The notes under the pieces are model-generated. The model was not told the DNA's origin and searched no databases. It saw nothing but the letters and a program-made list of their open reading frames with translations. A stretch of DNA of 64,000 nt from Lamellibrachia satsuma (Eukaryota > Annelida > Polychaeta > Sabellida > Siboglinidae), in the NCBI GenBank assembly GCA_033239005.1, contig BSQZ01000028.1:4856911-4920910 (forward strand), given 5' to 3'. The position numbers and the translations under genes were made by a program. Positions 42,290 to 63,719 of this stretch are shown here, piece by piece. Position 1 is the stretch's first letter. Each line of letters begins with the position of its first letter.

Positions 42290-42612
42290 GCCGAAATTAA
42301 TTAAATCGACCGGCGAGTTCATCAAGTCGGGCGGCGAATTCACCCATCCTGGATGTTGGTTCACCAAATCGAGCGGCGGGTTCACCAAGCCGGACGGAGA
42401 GTTCACCAAGTCGGGCGGCGAGTTCATCCAGCCGGGTGGCGGGTTAACCAAGTCGGGAGGCGAGTTCACCAAGTCGGGCAGCGGGTTAACCAAGTTGGAC
42501 GGAGGGTTCACCAAGCCGGGCGGCGAGTTCATCAAGTCGAGCGGCGAGTTCACCAAGTCGAGCAGCAGGTTCACCAAGCCGGGCGGCGGGATCACACAGC
42601 CGGGGTCGACTA
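42290..42612. repeat. 21-bp minisatellite (FTKSGGE-type)
   Basis: About 15 units of TTCACCAAGTCGGGCGGCGAG. 21 is a multiple of three, so long frames exist in several phases without being genes. Same array, inverted, at 18.89-19.19 kb. After it, GACTACCGGCGGCAACTCTC is also shared. 42.66-43.2 kb beyond has no gene seen. Confidence 0.9.
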
Positions 42613-43244
42613 AGCGGGACTACCGGCGGCAACTCTCGGAGACGTACTACCATTGACGCAATCAATTAAATTATATTCCTATAGATTCCTTTCCATCTAT
42701 TGACACATAGACAATCATGCGCTGTGACAAACTACCAATCGTGAAGAATCGAGTATTTGATTCGAACCGTAACCTTTCCAGGTATTGTAGAATAGTTAAA
42801 GGGAAAACCTCATCGTTTGGGGCTAATGAAATAATCATATGCCACTAGTCGCTACAATCAGGAATATCGCACCAGAGGTTTACTCAGAACTTGTTCTAAA
42901 AGCATGAGATTCTTGTCAAATGTAAGTTTTCCTGGCGGCTGCCATGTTAACCAGAGCGACCACTAAATTAAGCGCCTGGCAGTTCTTGGAAATCGGTGAA
43001 AATAGACTTCCGCGTCGATGCGAGTTAAGTGCCTTGATTCATGTTGGCGCTATATCTCGATCAGTTATCAGCTTTGAATTGTTTCGTATGCATTGTATGT
43101 ATACAAGTTAAAATGAGAGTTTAGATGTTTAGCCAGAATCTGGGTAAACATCCTGATTCCGACACAATGGAAAGTATGGTACTGTTTAGAACGAAGCCAT
43201 TGTGAGAGCGATAAATGGTGGCATTAATGGAAGGACGAGGCTAC

Positions 43245-43600
43245 TCGTAGGGCAGCTCTGCGAATTACGACAAAATGTGTTCTTATTCGCAGAGCAGCTC
43301 TGTGAATTACGGCAAAATATGTTCTTATTCGCAGAGCAGCTCTGCGAATTACGGCAAAATATGTTCTTATTCGAAGAGCAGCTCTGCGAATTACGGCAAA
43401 ACGTGTTCTTATTCGCAGAGCAGCTCTGTGAATTACGGCAAAATGTGTTCTTATTCGAAGAGTAGCTCTGCGAATTACGACAAAATATGTTCTTATTCGA
43501 AGAGCAGCTCTGCGAATTACGGCAAAATGTGTTCTTATTCGCAGTGCAGCAAAACATGTCTTATTCGCTGAGTAGCTCTGTGAATTACGGCAAAAGTTAT
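43245..43600. repeat. 42-bp minisatellite with a hairpin in each unit
   Basis: Eight units of 42 bp, each with GCAGAGCAGCTCTGC (7-bp inverted repeat, one-base loop) followed by GAATTACGGCAAAA. 42 bp is 14 codons, and frames on both strands are open. A single inverted relative (GCAAAAGTTACCC..TTCGCGG on the minus strand) lies at 45.28-45.34 kb. Confidence 0.9.
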
Positions 43601-43769
43601 TCTTCGAATTATGTGAGGACTGATTCTTCTTCTTCCTGTGAAGGACTGGGCTCCTTAGGAGCGTCGTGAGTCCTGCGGCGTCTGTGTCCGTTGGTAGTTC
43701 CGGTCAGGGCCAATTAAAAGACATTGCACCGCTATTGGCAACAATGGGTGTTTTTAGGTTAAAAACTAT

Positions 43770-44400
43770 ATTAAAATCTATATACAAAATCTGAAGGTAT
43801 TTATGGAGTGGTGAGGACTGGCTGCAGTTTGTGGAGACTGCGGCCTAGTCGACTCGGGAAAGGACTCCAGTGAAGGGGCTGAGGAGATAGAGGTTGGGAG
43901 GTGGTTCCACTCAGATACTGTACGAGGGAAGAAAGAGTGAAAGAGGGCAGGGTGTTGGATTTGTTCCTGATGCAGGCGTTGTGCTCCTCTAGTCCTTCGG
44001 TCAGCATGGTGGAAGAAATTTGCTGGGTAGATGTCTACGAGGCCTTTGTTGATTTTGTAGAGCATCCCCAGGCGGATCTGTCATCTTCGATGTTCCAGAC
44101 TTGTCCATTTTAGATTTCCGAGCATAGATGTTACACAGCCTGGTGATCTGTCTTTGTAGTTGTTGTTCACATATCTGGCTGCTCGGCGTTGGACGTTTTC
44201 AAGGAGTTGGGCATCCTTTTGCTTGTAGGGATCCCAGACAGCTGAGGCGTATTCCAAAGTGGGGCGTACCAATGTGATGTAGGTTGCCGTCTTGACTTTA
44301 GGGGTACACTATCTGAAGTTCCTTCGCAGGAACCCCATTGTCCTGTTTCCTCTTGCCGCTACATCCTCTACATGGTTGGACCAGGAGAGATCACTGCTGA
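43770..44400 (-). mobile_element. second LINE family fragment (RT C-terminal region)
   Basis: Minus strand reads INISSDLSWSNHVEDVAARG, LVRPTLEYASAVWDPYKQKD, LLENVQRRAARYV, then LYKINKGLVDI and FFPRTVSEWNHLPTSI. This is the region after the polymerase domain of a CR1/L2- or Jockey-type element, distinct from copies 1-4. Frame breaks near 44075. A 45-bp direct duplication (GATGTTGATGCCCAAG start) lies at 44398-44488. Confidence 0.75.
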
Positions 44401-44485
44401 TGTTGATGCCCAAGTATTTATTTATGATTATGGAGTTATTTGTGATGTTGATGCCCAAGTATTTATTTATGATTATGGAGTTATT

Positions 44486-44517
<32 letters not shown>

Positions 44518-44590
44518 TGCGTGTTTGTGTGTGTGCGTGCGTGCGTGCGTGCGTGTGTGTGCGTGCGCGTGCGTGTGTGTGTGTGCATAC
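44486..44590. repeat. (GT)n/(GCGT)n microsatellite
   Basis: Imperfect GT and GCGT repeats. 44.6-44.85 kb after it holds no gene I can see. Confidence 0.9.
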
Positions 44591-44851
44591 ATTTTACATT
44601 GTGAAATCTTGACTAGTCTATTTTTATTGATGACTTGAATACATAATACACAACAGTCACAGTCATGTACATAATATTTATTTATCTTAAAAATAATAAC
44701 TGAAAAACACTTCCATTTTAAAAAGTCTTGCATGGTGGCCATCTTTATCAGTTGTTTGATCAATTTCATATATTTCTGTAAAAAAAATGCTAAAACGTCC
44801 TGAAATCCAGACACAACATACTAACTTAACATACTAAATTAATATTTATTT

Positions 44852-45106
44852 TTAACTGCTGCGAATTCCACGGCGGGATTTCCTGGGGTTGCCGAAATGC
44901 TTACATCCTAGTCGAATATAAGCGTACTTAATGCTGGTGTTGTACTGGACGCTGCTGTAAGTCAGCAACTTGTTAGCAGCCAGAACAGTCTTCAAATTAA
45001 CACAACAGAATTGAACGTGGCGAGTCTTCGAATACTCATCTAATGCAGTTTGGAAAGAATCCCAAGGGTCAAAGGTAGTGCCTTCTTGCAAAAGAAGAGG
45101 CTCCAT
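44852..45106 (-). CDS. possible ZSWIM3/FAR1-like N-terminal domain, 84 residues
   Basis: ATG at 45106. Reads FDPWDSFQTALDEYSKTRHV, then VNLKTVLAANKLL and YAYIRLGCKHFGNPRKSRRG, ending IRSS and stop. The spacing of an aromatic-rich helix, an SKTVxxAN-type segment and a CKHxGxPR end resembles the N-terminal domain of ZSWIM3-like proteins, which derive from FAR1/MULE-type transposases. The flanking inverted AATTACGGCAAAA motifs (43.3-43.6 and 45.3 kb) would fit a transposon bracket. Could be the first exon of a transposase or of a domesticated gene; no second exon found. Similarity recalled, not searched. Confidence 0.4.
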   Translation of the reverse strand: MEPLLLQEGTTFDPWDSFQTALDEYSKTRHVQFCCVNLKTVLAANKLLTYSSVQYNTSIKYAYIRLGCKHFGNPRKSRRGIRSS

Positions 45107-45499
45107 CGTGCAAAATGTAAATCACAGCATATATACGTTCATAAAACTCAAGAAAATACATAACGCCTCGAGGCAAGAATCGTCCCAAAGCCCCGACGTG
45201 CACGAAAGACAACGATGTTCAAAACTGCATTCTGCACATGCGCAAGAAATTGGTGTACGGTGATTGGTTGATTCCTGCTCCGCGAATAAGGGTAACTTTT
45301 GCCTTAATTCACATAGCAGGTCTGCGAATAGCCAGTGCGTTTAATGGAATTACATGGTATACCATGACATTATTTGGTAAACTGTGGTAGACCATGTTTT
45401 TTCACATATTGTGTATGGTAATTGTATGGAATTCCATGCTTTACCTGTTTCAAAACACCATGGTATTTTATTATGTGGGTAATATTTTTACATATTTCA

Positions 45500-45560
45500 C
45501 AATCAGTTTACCTTTTTCCGTGACGTTTCGATTGCTATAAGCAATCTTCTTCAGACGATT
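45500..45560 (-). other. Penelope-like element motif, possible minimal hammerhead fold
   Basis: On the minus strand (45553-45521) CTGAAGA, a 6-bp hairpin (GATTGC, TTATA loop, GCAATC), then GAAAC and GTC. CTGANGA...GAAA is the conserved hammerhead core, and Penelope-like elements are known to carry minimal hammerheads. No Penelope RT or GIY-YIG domain is nearby. Confidence 0.35.
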
Positions 45561-45596
45561 ACCGCTAGATGGCGACACGGCAGTCATTCTACGCAG

Positions 45597-45712
45597 ATGT
45601 GTCACTCAGGTGTGTCCCCCGCGACCGCGCTCTGTGTGGCCCCCGCGACCGCGCTCTGTGTGGCCCCAGCGGCCGCGCTCTGTGTGGCCCCCGCGGCCGT
45701 GCTCTGTGTTTT
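45597..45712. repeat. 24-bp GC-rich minisatellite
   Basis: Four to five units of TGGCCCCCGCGACCGCGCTC-type sequence, CpG-rich in an otherwise AT-rich region. Confidence 0.85.
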
Positions 45713-45954
45713 TTTTTCCTTTCAAGTTTGGTTTGGTCTGGAACAATGAAGACTGTTTTTGGATTGTACAGTTCTGTTTTAACCTGTCTCACTTTTGCAT
45801 ATTTTCACAGTATTTCATTCTTTGTTTCTTGGTTTTTTAGTGTGACCCTGAGAGGTGTCATGTTTGGTTCCCCTTCGTTTCTACCACGTCTCATTGTGCT
45901 TGTAATTTCGATCTGGTGACATCTTATGTCTTTGAACATCTCACTGGCTAGATC

Positions 45955-46205
45955 TTAGTCCTCCTTTTCATTATGTTCTGGTAGGCCTCTTACCACTATA
46001 TGTTTTGCCCTTTTGCTCATTACTAGGATTCGTCCCTGACCATGTAAATTTTTTTTCGACACGTCCATTGCTAGGCTGGTTACTTTGTCCTCTAAGCTTC
46101 CTGTTTCTACTGTTAGTTTGTCGACCATCACTTTGTCGGCTTTAGTTTCCATTTGCTTTTCTACTTGCTCCAGCCGATTTTTTATTTTTGTAGAAATGCA
46201 GTCGA
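45955..46205 (-). mobile_element. LINE ORF1-like fragment (coiled coil)
   Basis: Minus strand reads RLEQVEKQMETKADKVMVDK then heptad-like sequence, and RAKHIVVRGLPEHNEKED before a stop. A coiled coil followed by an R-x-x-x-I-x-x-x-GLPE motif is typical of LINE ORF1 proteins of the L1/CR1 type. Confidence 0.55.
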
Positions 46206-46209
46206 AACG

Positions 46210-47345
46210 TCATGGAAAAAAGGCCATTGGCTTATCGAGAGTCCAACAATGCTCATCTATTTATAAGCCGCCCTCCTAAGATATGTATCAACTTTGTTTT
46301 TAAACATATTCATGCTGCTAGCAGTTACACAATCTGTAGACAATTTTTTCCATTCATTTATTGTCCTCTGTGAGAACGAGTGCTTCCTGATGTCCAATCT
46401 ACATTGATCCTTTACTAATTTACCTCATGTCCTCTAGTTCTGCTATCCTTCTTGAGTGAAAAAACATATTTCTATCAATATTTTCATACCCATTCAATAT
46501 CTTAAAAACTTCAATCTGATCTCCTCTTAACCTCCTTGTCTCTTGAGTTGTTAAACCGCATTCTTTCAGGCGTTCTTCATAACTAAGGTCTCTCAGTTCT
46601 GGAATCATTTTAGTTGCTCTCCTTTGTATGCGTTCAAGCGTATCTATATTCTTTTTACGATATGATCTCCATGCCTGTATACAGTATTCTAAATGAGGTC
46701 CAACTATTGCTTTATAAAGAGGTATAATTAACTTTTTTCCCTTGTATGTTATGTTTCTTCTAATCAATCCAAGAATTTGATTACCCTTTGAAGCTGCAAT
46801 ACTACACTGCTCTGAAACTTTCATATCAGCGCTTATTGTAACTCCTAAGTCCTTTTCTGTTACAGTAGTACCCAGAACAATATCTCCCATTTTATAGTTT
46901 ACACCCAAGTTCCCATGTCCTGTATGAAAGCATTCACATTTCCCAAAATTGAACAACATCTGCCATTTCTCAGAGCATTTCACTAATCTGTCTATAGATC
47001 GTTTTGTAAATGTTGTTTATCACCATCAGTATTAACCTTTCTAAACAGTTTTGTGTCATCCGCAAATTTCAGTACGTTACTTGTTATACTGTCGTCCAAG
47101 TCATTGATATATATTAAGAATAATATAGGTCCTAATACTGATCCTTGAGGTACCCCACTCAAAACCGATTTCCAATTTGAAACTTCTCCATCTACTACAA
47201 CTCGTTGCCTTCTGTCAGTCAGCCATTGTTCTATCCAGTCAGTTATGTTATCCCCGAAATCATGGGCTTTTAATGTATCTAGTAATCTTTGATGTGGCAC
47301 TTTGTCAAAAGCTTTCTGAAAATCTAAGTAGAACATGATGAACAT
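46210..47345 (-). mobile_element. CR1-like LINE fragment, copy 3
   Basis: Minus strand: FYLDFQKAFDKVPHQRLLDT, GVPQGSVLGPILFLIYINDL, KFADDTKLFRKV, MLFNFGKCECFHTGHGN, HLEYCIQAWRSYRKKN and RRLRGDQIEVFKILNGYEN. More diverged from copies 1, 2 and 4 than they are from each other. One frame break near 46990. The 3' tail GATAAGCCAATGGCC is present near 46.21-46.25 kb, so this is 5' truncated only. Confidence 0.85.
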
Positions 47346-47754
47346 ATTCACTCGTATTTTATCAAGGCATCCAAATTTCAAAACGCCGTGGTATTTTACC
47401 ATGGAACACGATGGTATATTTTCATAAGGAGTCCACGAGTCGCTTGAAATAGTTCTGAGATGGCCCGGGGTCGCAGATTGCCGACCCCTGTGTGAAAGTC
47501 TAGCAGATGCTGCGTTACAGCGGGCTCGTGTTTACCAGTTCACGACATCGAATATGTAAATACTTCTTCTTCTTATGTTATTTCACTACCGAAATGTTGA
47601 AAGTCGCGTGAATTTAGACCAATGGATATACTTGTGTTGGTTGTAGAATATAGTAGAATATATTTTTATATGCGACCTCGGGCCAATACGTGGGTGCATA
47701 CTTTCTATAGGCGTCACTATGCGTACGACAACTTCTCTAGAGTTTGTGAGTCCA

Positions 47755-48036
47755 TCACAGTTTTTTTCCATTTCCCTGCGTGGGATCTTTTACTCCTCCT
47801 GGCATAGTCATAGTCATAGACACCAGATCGAAGGGACGAATTAACGGCTTTTAGTGTCTCTTCCGAAAGACACGGGCAAAGTGGGGTGAACGAAATTGCC
47901 CAAGTTCGAAACGGCACAGATGGTTTTGAACCCCGGTCCCTTCGACCGAAAAGTCCGACGCCCTACCACAGGTTTTGAACCCCGGTCCCTTCGACCGAAA
48001 ACCCGACGCTCCACCACACGACCACCGCGCCCCAGG
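47755..48036 (-). mobile_element. tRNA-derived SINE with duplicated head
   Basis: On the minus strand GGGGCGCGGTGGTCGTGTGG (A-box-like) leads to GGGACCGGGGTTCAAAACC (B-box-like). The head segment occurs twice in tandem (48035-47970 and 47969-47910). A body follows with GTGTCTTTCGGAAGAGACAC and TGTGATGGACTCAC. The TTTCGG-x-GAGAC-like core is common in invertebrate SINEs. Confidence 0.65.
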
Positions 48037-48478
48037 TAGTTCTCATGTAGAATAGTTCTCAAATAGAGTATACGATCCCGGTCAACTCGTCGAGAACAGG
48101 AAGCTTAAAAAGGAGTCCCAGTTGGCGACTTGTATTTACGAGTATACGGGGGTCGTGCACTCTATATTTACATACCGTGAACGCGTATTCACGAGAGCAG
48201 TACCAGCGCATTCGAGGAAGTAAACCTGAGTTAGTATGATGTTGCGTTCCAGTTCACTCGTGTTTACCAGGTCACAACATGTAAATAGATGTCACGACCC
48301 CCGTGAACTCGCAGTTACGAGTCGACAACTGGAATGTGGCGAAGTCAATAGTGTCTAACGTTGGATGCTCGGGGCTCCTCATAAACGCAGCATAAGCAAG
48401 GGTATCTGCTTCAAAGTAGCCTATATACCTAGCTGATAGCGACCTAGCGCCATCGGTCGAATTCAATAACGTTACATT

Positions 48479-58629
<10,151 letters not shown>

Positions 58630-58652
<23 letters not shown>

Positions 58653-59290
58653 CATCACAGGAGGCATAGATCTCAGACTTGCATGGAGGTGGGTGGGATA
58701 TCACAGGAGGCAGAGATCTCAGACTTGCATGGAGGTGGGTGTGACATCACAGGAGGCATAGATCTCAGACTTGCATGGAGGTGGGTGGGATATCACAGGA
58801 GGCATAGATCTCAGACTTGCATGGAGGTGGGTGTGACATCACAGGAGGCATAGATCTCAGACTTGCATGGAGGTGGGTGGGATATCACAGGAGGCATAGA
58901 TCTCAGACTTGCATGGAGGTGGGTGTGACATCACAGGAGGCATAGATCTCAGACTTGCATGGAGGTGGGTGGGATATCACAGGAGGCATAGATCTCAGAC
59001 TTGCATGGAGGTGGGTGTGACATCACAGGAGGCATAGATCTCAGACTTGCATGGAGGTGGGTGGGATATCACAGGAGGCATAGATCTCAGACTTGCATGG
59101 AGGTGGGTGTGACATCACAGGAGGCATAGATCTCAGACTTGCATGGAGGTGGGTGGGATATCACAGGAGGCAGAGATCTCAGACTTGCATGGAGGTGGGT
59201 GTGACATCACAGGAGGAGTGTCCTGAGATCTCAGACTTGCATGGAGGTGGGTGGGACATCACAGGAGGAGTGTCCTGAGATCTCAGACAC
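58630..59290. repeat. 46-bp minisatellite at the FPGT stop codon
   Basis: About 14 units of 46 bp (ACTTGCATGGAGGTGGG, then TGTGACATCACAGG or TGGGATATCACAGG, then AGGCATAGATCTCAG). The two variants alternate strictly for most of the array, a 92-bp higher-order unit. The first unit is the end of the FPGT frame itself (ACTTGCATCGGTGGGTGTGA), so the stop lies inside the repeat and the array forms the start of the 3' UTR. Confidence 0.92.
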
Positions 59291-60966
59291 TCCAGCAACA
59301 TTTCAAGGCTATGCAATATGATATTCAAGACAAAACTATTTATTGTGGTTTTACAATTAGTTATTGAAGTTATCAAATGGTTTACAAAGATACATGTTTC
59401 CTTTGAAGGGATGATAGAAAGAATCTGATCTATGCTTACATTCCATAATTCATTGCAGGCATGGGGCGATTAATCCACTGGATTAACTATTTAAGCTTAT
59501 TTATTTAGCGAACTCAGTCTGCTGATGAAGGCTGTGTGAAATGGCCAAAATATTTGGAACAAAAATGTCAAACAAGTTTCTTGAGAGGTAACTATGTAAA
59601 ATAAGTTTAGTTAATCTTTGATTTGTTTTAAATCAAGTTAAGTTATTAATCTACTAGATTACCTAGTTAAGTTAATCTTTGTGATTTTTAATAAAGTTAT
59701 GCATTTTGAGAGTTAGCTAGTTAAGTTGAATTAATTTATTTGCCTAGTTAAGTTAATGATTAATTTTACCAGTTGACTTATGAATGACCCTGTTAGCAGC
59801 ATGAATAACAACATTTTCCACATGTTTCTTTTTATTTTATATTATTCTTTTATTTTATGTACAGTGAACAGCCAAAAGCCCCAAAGCCAAAGACAAGTCA
59901 CTGCCTCATAATACGCGTACATGTAAATCTGTATCATCAGTCGATGTTAATAACTCAAATTTAGTATACAAAATATTGTCTGACAGTACATTACATGTGG
60001 ATCTATACTAGGCATGGAACAATTCATTTGCATTAACTAGTTAAGTTAATCTTTTTTTCAGTTAAGTAAAATGCCTGCTATTGCAGAATCTGCTATTTCA
60101 AAAGTTGTCAAACACTATAGCACTAACTGGTGCCAATATACTAAATTGATTAATCAACAATAATGCTCGAGGACTATGAATGCTTTAACTGAACTATTTT
60201 TAGTTAATTTATTAATAAAATGTATTTACCCATCAACTTTCTTAATTTGCTGAACTACACCCGTTTATTTGAATCCATTGTTTATAATGTTCACTATGTT
60301 TTACTCTTTACTTTGATCTAATTATTTTAAGGGCTACTATGCTTATCTGTATACATGTAATATCTTGGTTTTAAATTCATGACCATTGGGAAGGTAAAAT
60401 ATATATTTTGTGATGTTTATCATGAATAAATTTGTAAAAAATTATTATGTAATAATAAACTGTGGGATTGCAGTGGTAATATGTGTGTTGACATTTCGAA
60501 ATAATGTGTCACGTAACAACCATGGTAGCATGCCATGTGACACCTATTTAATATATTTATTATAAAACTGCACCCTTTACATCAGAATTATCTGATGTTC
60601 TTGATTTTGGATATTACTGTATTAGTATTTATATGAAATATACTGTTTTGTTGCCAGAGAAGAATTATTGTGCATTCAATAATATTTAGGATAATCTCGA
60701 AATATTGATCTACGACACTACATATAACTGATGTCATTTAACCTCTGACCACCTCCACATGAAACTTTGAATTACACTGACATGTGGATACTTGTGACAA
60801 TGTCCCTGTCCTTCATGCTGTCACCATCACAACAAATTATCACCTACTGCATATCGCCTCTTGATGCAAAATTACCTGCATGGGTTCAAAGTGTGCACCC
60901 TTATGAACTGTGATTGGACATATTTGTTTTTTGGAAAAAATACTTCAATTTTATTATGTGGCGCTA
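59291..60966. other. AT-rich intergenic DNA
   Basis: No gene recognised. TAGTTAAGTTAATCTTT-type motifs recur at 59.6-60.2 kb. GGCATGGGGCGATTAATCC near 59.46 kb and GGCATGGAACAATTC near 60.01 kb look like two diverged copies of one short repeat. Confidence 0.4.
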
Positions 60967-61074
60967 AACAAAACAGGTGTTAGCCCCCTCACCGGGATAT
61001 GTGTTTCATGTTAGTCATTAAACAAAACAGGTGTTAGCCCCCTCACCGTGATATGTATTTCATGTTAGTCATCT
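60967..61074. repeat. 54-bp tandem duplication
   Basis: AAACAAAACAGGTGTTAGCC units at about 60967 and 61021, with few differences. 61.08-61.6 kb beyond has no gene seen. Confidence 0.9.
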
Positions 61075-61599
61075 ATGATTTAAGATCATCCTTAAGCTAC
61101 TGTTTGTAATTATATGATACAATACACATTCCATTTGCCTGTTAACCAAGACTCGTTGACTTGTTGTATATGCCAGTAGTGTTTGTGGATTCCTTCGGAT
61201 GATGCTCAGTTTCCAGTCTCTGTTACCTGATCTGATGATCAAACTCAATTCTTTTGATGATGCTAACAAAAGTCCACACTCATAATAAACCAACTGCGAA
61301 TGTTACTTAAATTCTTCACGCTCTACGAACATCAACAAACCTTATTTGTGATGGGCTCAGTCAATCCCATTCTGAGTTTCTCTGTGGTAAAGTAGAGTGG
61401 TGGAGATCTGACTTCAGACACATGTCTTCTCATAAACTCACAAACTATTGTCCTTGATCCTAGACAAATGAAGGGAGGCAGACAGGGACTGATGCAGGGG
61501 TATAGGGAGGGGAAAGATGAGGCATATCAGGGAATACGGGGATAGACGGGTTAGTGACTGGACTCTGGGAAGATGGAGAGATGGTTGGACTGAGAGAAA

Positions 61600-62165
61600 G
61601 TAGAATGGGAGAGGCAGGGAAAAGGCTTGAGACAACAACAAACAGGGACTGGGAAGAAGGAGAGGGAGAAGACAGCAGCAAACAGGATTTGTGCAGAGGG
61701 AGAGAGACATAAGACAACAAACAGGGATTGGGAAGAGGGAGAGGGATTGGGAAGAGGGGGGATTGGGAAGAGGGAGAGAAACCTAAGACAACAAACAGGG
61801 ATTGGGAAGAGGGAGAGGGAGAAGACAACAACAAACAAGGATTCGGAAGAGGGAGAAAACAATAATAAACAGGATTGGGAAGAGGGACAGAGACAGAAGA
61901 CAACAAACAGGGATTGGGAAGCTTAGAGGGAGAAATTAACAACAAACATGGATTGGAGAGAGGGAGAAGACAACAACAAACGGGTTGGGAAGAGGGAGAA
62001 GACAACAACAAACATGGATTGGGAAGAGGGAGAGGGAGAAGACAACAACAAACATGGATTGGGAAGAGGGAGAGGGAGAAGACAACAACAAACATGGATT
62101 GGGAAGAGGGAGTAGGAGAAGACAACAACAAGCAGGTATTGGGAAGGGGGAGAGAGGAACAAAGT
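61600..62165. repeat. purine-rich minisatellite, about 40-bp units
   Basis: Units of GATTGGGAAGAGGGAGAGGG then AGAAGACAACAACAAACAG with length variation. The plus strand is almost all purine plus C in ACAAC blocks, so long minus-strand Pro/Leu/Ser frames appear by composition. Mirror-like purine tracts may form triplex DNA (inference). Confidence 0.9.
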
Positions 62166-62479
62166 GTTGCAAGCAGGGAGGAAATACTGAAGCAGGATTA
62201 TAGATCAAATGTGATTTATAAGCAAAGAATGTTGCCAAGAATACTTCAAATATTTTTTACATTAAAAATAAAACAAATCTAATTTTTTTATAATTAATTT
62301 TACAAATAAATAAAATAGTACAGCTATAACATCCACAGTTGCCTGACATTCAGTGCCACTTCTGTGACGAGCAAGTTTTATAAGAATATGTAAGAGTGCA
62401 TATTGGTCTACATATGCTGCACATTGACACACCTTGGTTTACATATGCTGCACATTGACACACCTTGGTTTACTGCAAC

Positions 62480-62710
62480 AACATATTACATTAATGTAGT
62501 TGGTTACACATTACATTGATGTAGCTGGTTACACATTACATTGATGTAGCTGGTTACACATTACATTGATGTAGCTGGTTACACATTACATTAATGTAGC
62601 TGGTTACATATTACATTGATGTAGCTGGTTACATATTACATTGATGTAGCTGGTTACACATTACATTGATGTAGCTGGTTACATATTACATTGATGTAGC
62701 TGGTTACTTA
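62480..62710. repeat. 25-bp minisatellite
   Basis: Nine units of ACATTACATTGATGTAGCTGG with GTTAC/T links. Each unit contains the short inverted repeat ACATT-GATGT. 62.71-63.58 kb beyond has no recognised gene. Confidence 0.9.
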
Positions 62711-63589
62711 CTAGCATTTTGCAGTTGTTTAATAGTCACTGATTAGAAAACGTTAGTTGAATATCAGCTGCTATGATACTTAATTGAACTACTACATTTA
62801 ACTATGCTTTTCTATATTAGCAATCATCAAAGTGTAACAAGATGTTTGTCCCTGGATTTTCCACATTTCTACTTCTTGGTTGTGACGCATACACCGGTAG
62901 ATAAACAAGACAGTGTGAAGTTGACAGTGACCTACAAGCACTGAACTCTGGGCTACATGGTGACCTGCTGAACTCGAGGGTATATTGTAGGTTCCGGTTG
63001 TGAATGGTGGTGGTGTGTTGCAGCTCGTGTATACAGGACATACTGTAAGGTAGTATTTGTATTGTGTTTATAAATGTTAATTTGCAATAGAATACATGTT
63101 TTGACTACATAAGTTGTCAGTAGAACAGAATTAAGTGGAATGGTTCAGCCATTTGAGGGTTATATGCACTGTAGTAGGCCCAGAATACACCCGGCACTGC
63201 TGGCTCGAGTTAGGTGATTAAATGACAACTGAGATTATCTACCAACAACTAAAAGTTATGTTGAAAAAGATTGCACAAATCACATAGTGTTTGACGTGGT
63301 GGTAGTTGTCCCATAGATTGGGTTCAAGATGACCACTAATTGCACTTGTGTCAACGTTGACACCTGTCAATCATTGCATGGACACCATCATTCAGTTTAC
63401 CAGTACAGTACTCTTTTGTCCTATTTGCTCTAATTATTTAAACTTTTATCCCGTACATAAGTGAATTTCATGTAGATTGAAGGTGGTATATATGGGTCGT
63501 GTATTTATAGGTAAGTCTCATAATGATGTGATTGATATTTTATCTACCTCTCTTGTAATTGTTGTATTGTGTTCCTCTGCTGTCTACAG

Positions 63590-63719
63590 ACTATGAGGCC
63601 TGCCCTTGACTCCCCTTCAACCACTGCTACTCTTGACTCCCGTTCAACCACTGCTACTCTTGACTCCCCTTCAACCACTGCTGCTCTTGACTCCCCTTCA
63701 ACCACTGCTGCTCTTGATG
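63590..63719 (+). other. possible exon made of a 27-bp repeat
   Basis: After a CTGCTGTCTACAG acceptor-like site, about four 27-bp units encode ALDSPSTTA-type peptide in an open frame beginning MRPALDSPSTTA. A GTCAGT donor-like site follows. A Ser/Thr-rich linker exon of an unseen gene, or just a minisatellite. No homology recognised. Confidence 0.3.

Noticed and set aside
43245..43600. CRISPR-like palindromic repeat
   Set aside because: The 42-bp units are fully repeated, with no unique spacers and no cas genes.
59505..59575. Second hammerhead-like motif (CTGATGAAGGC...GGCC)
   Set aside because: The second core reads AAAA rather than GAAA and flanking stems are not evident; likely a retroelement tail.
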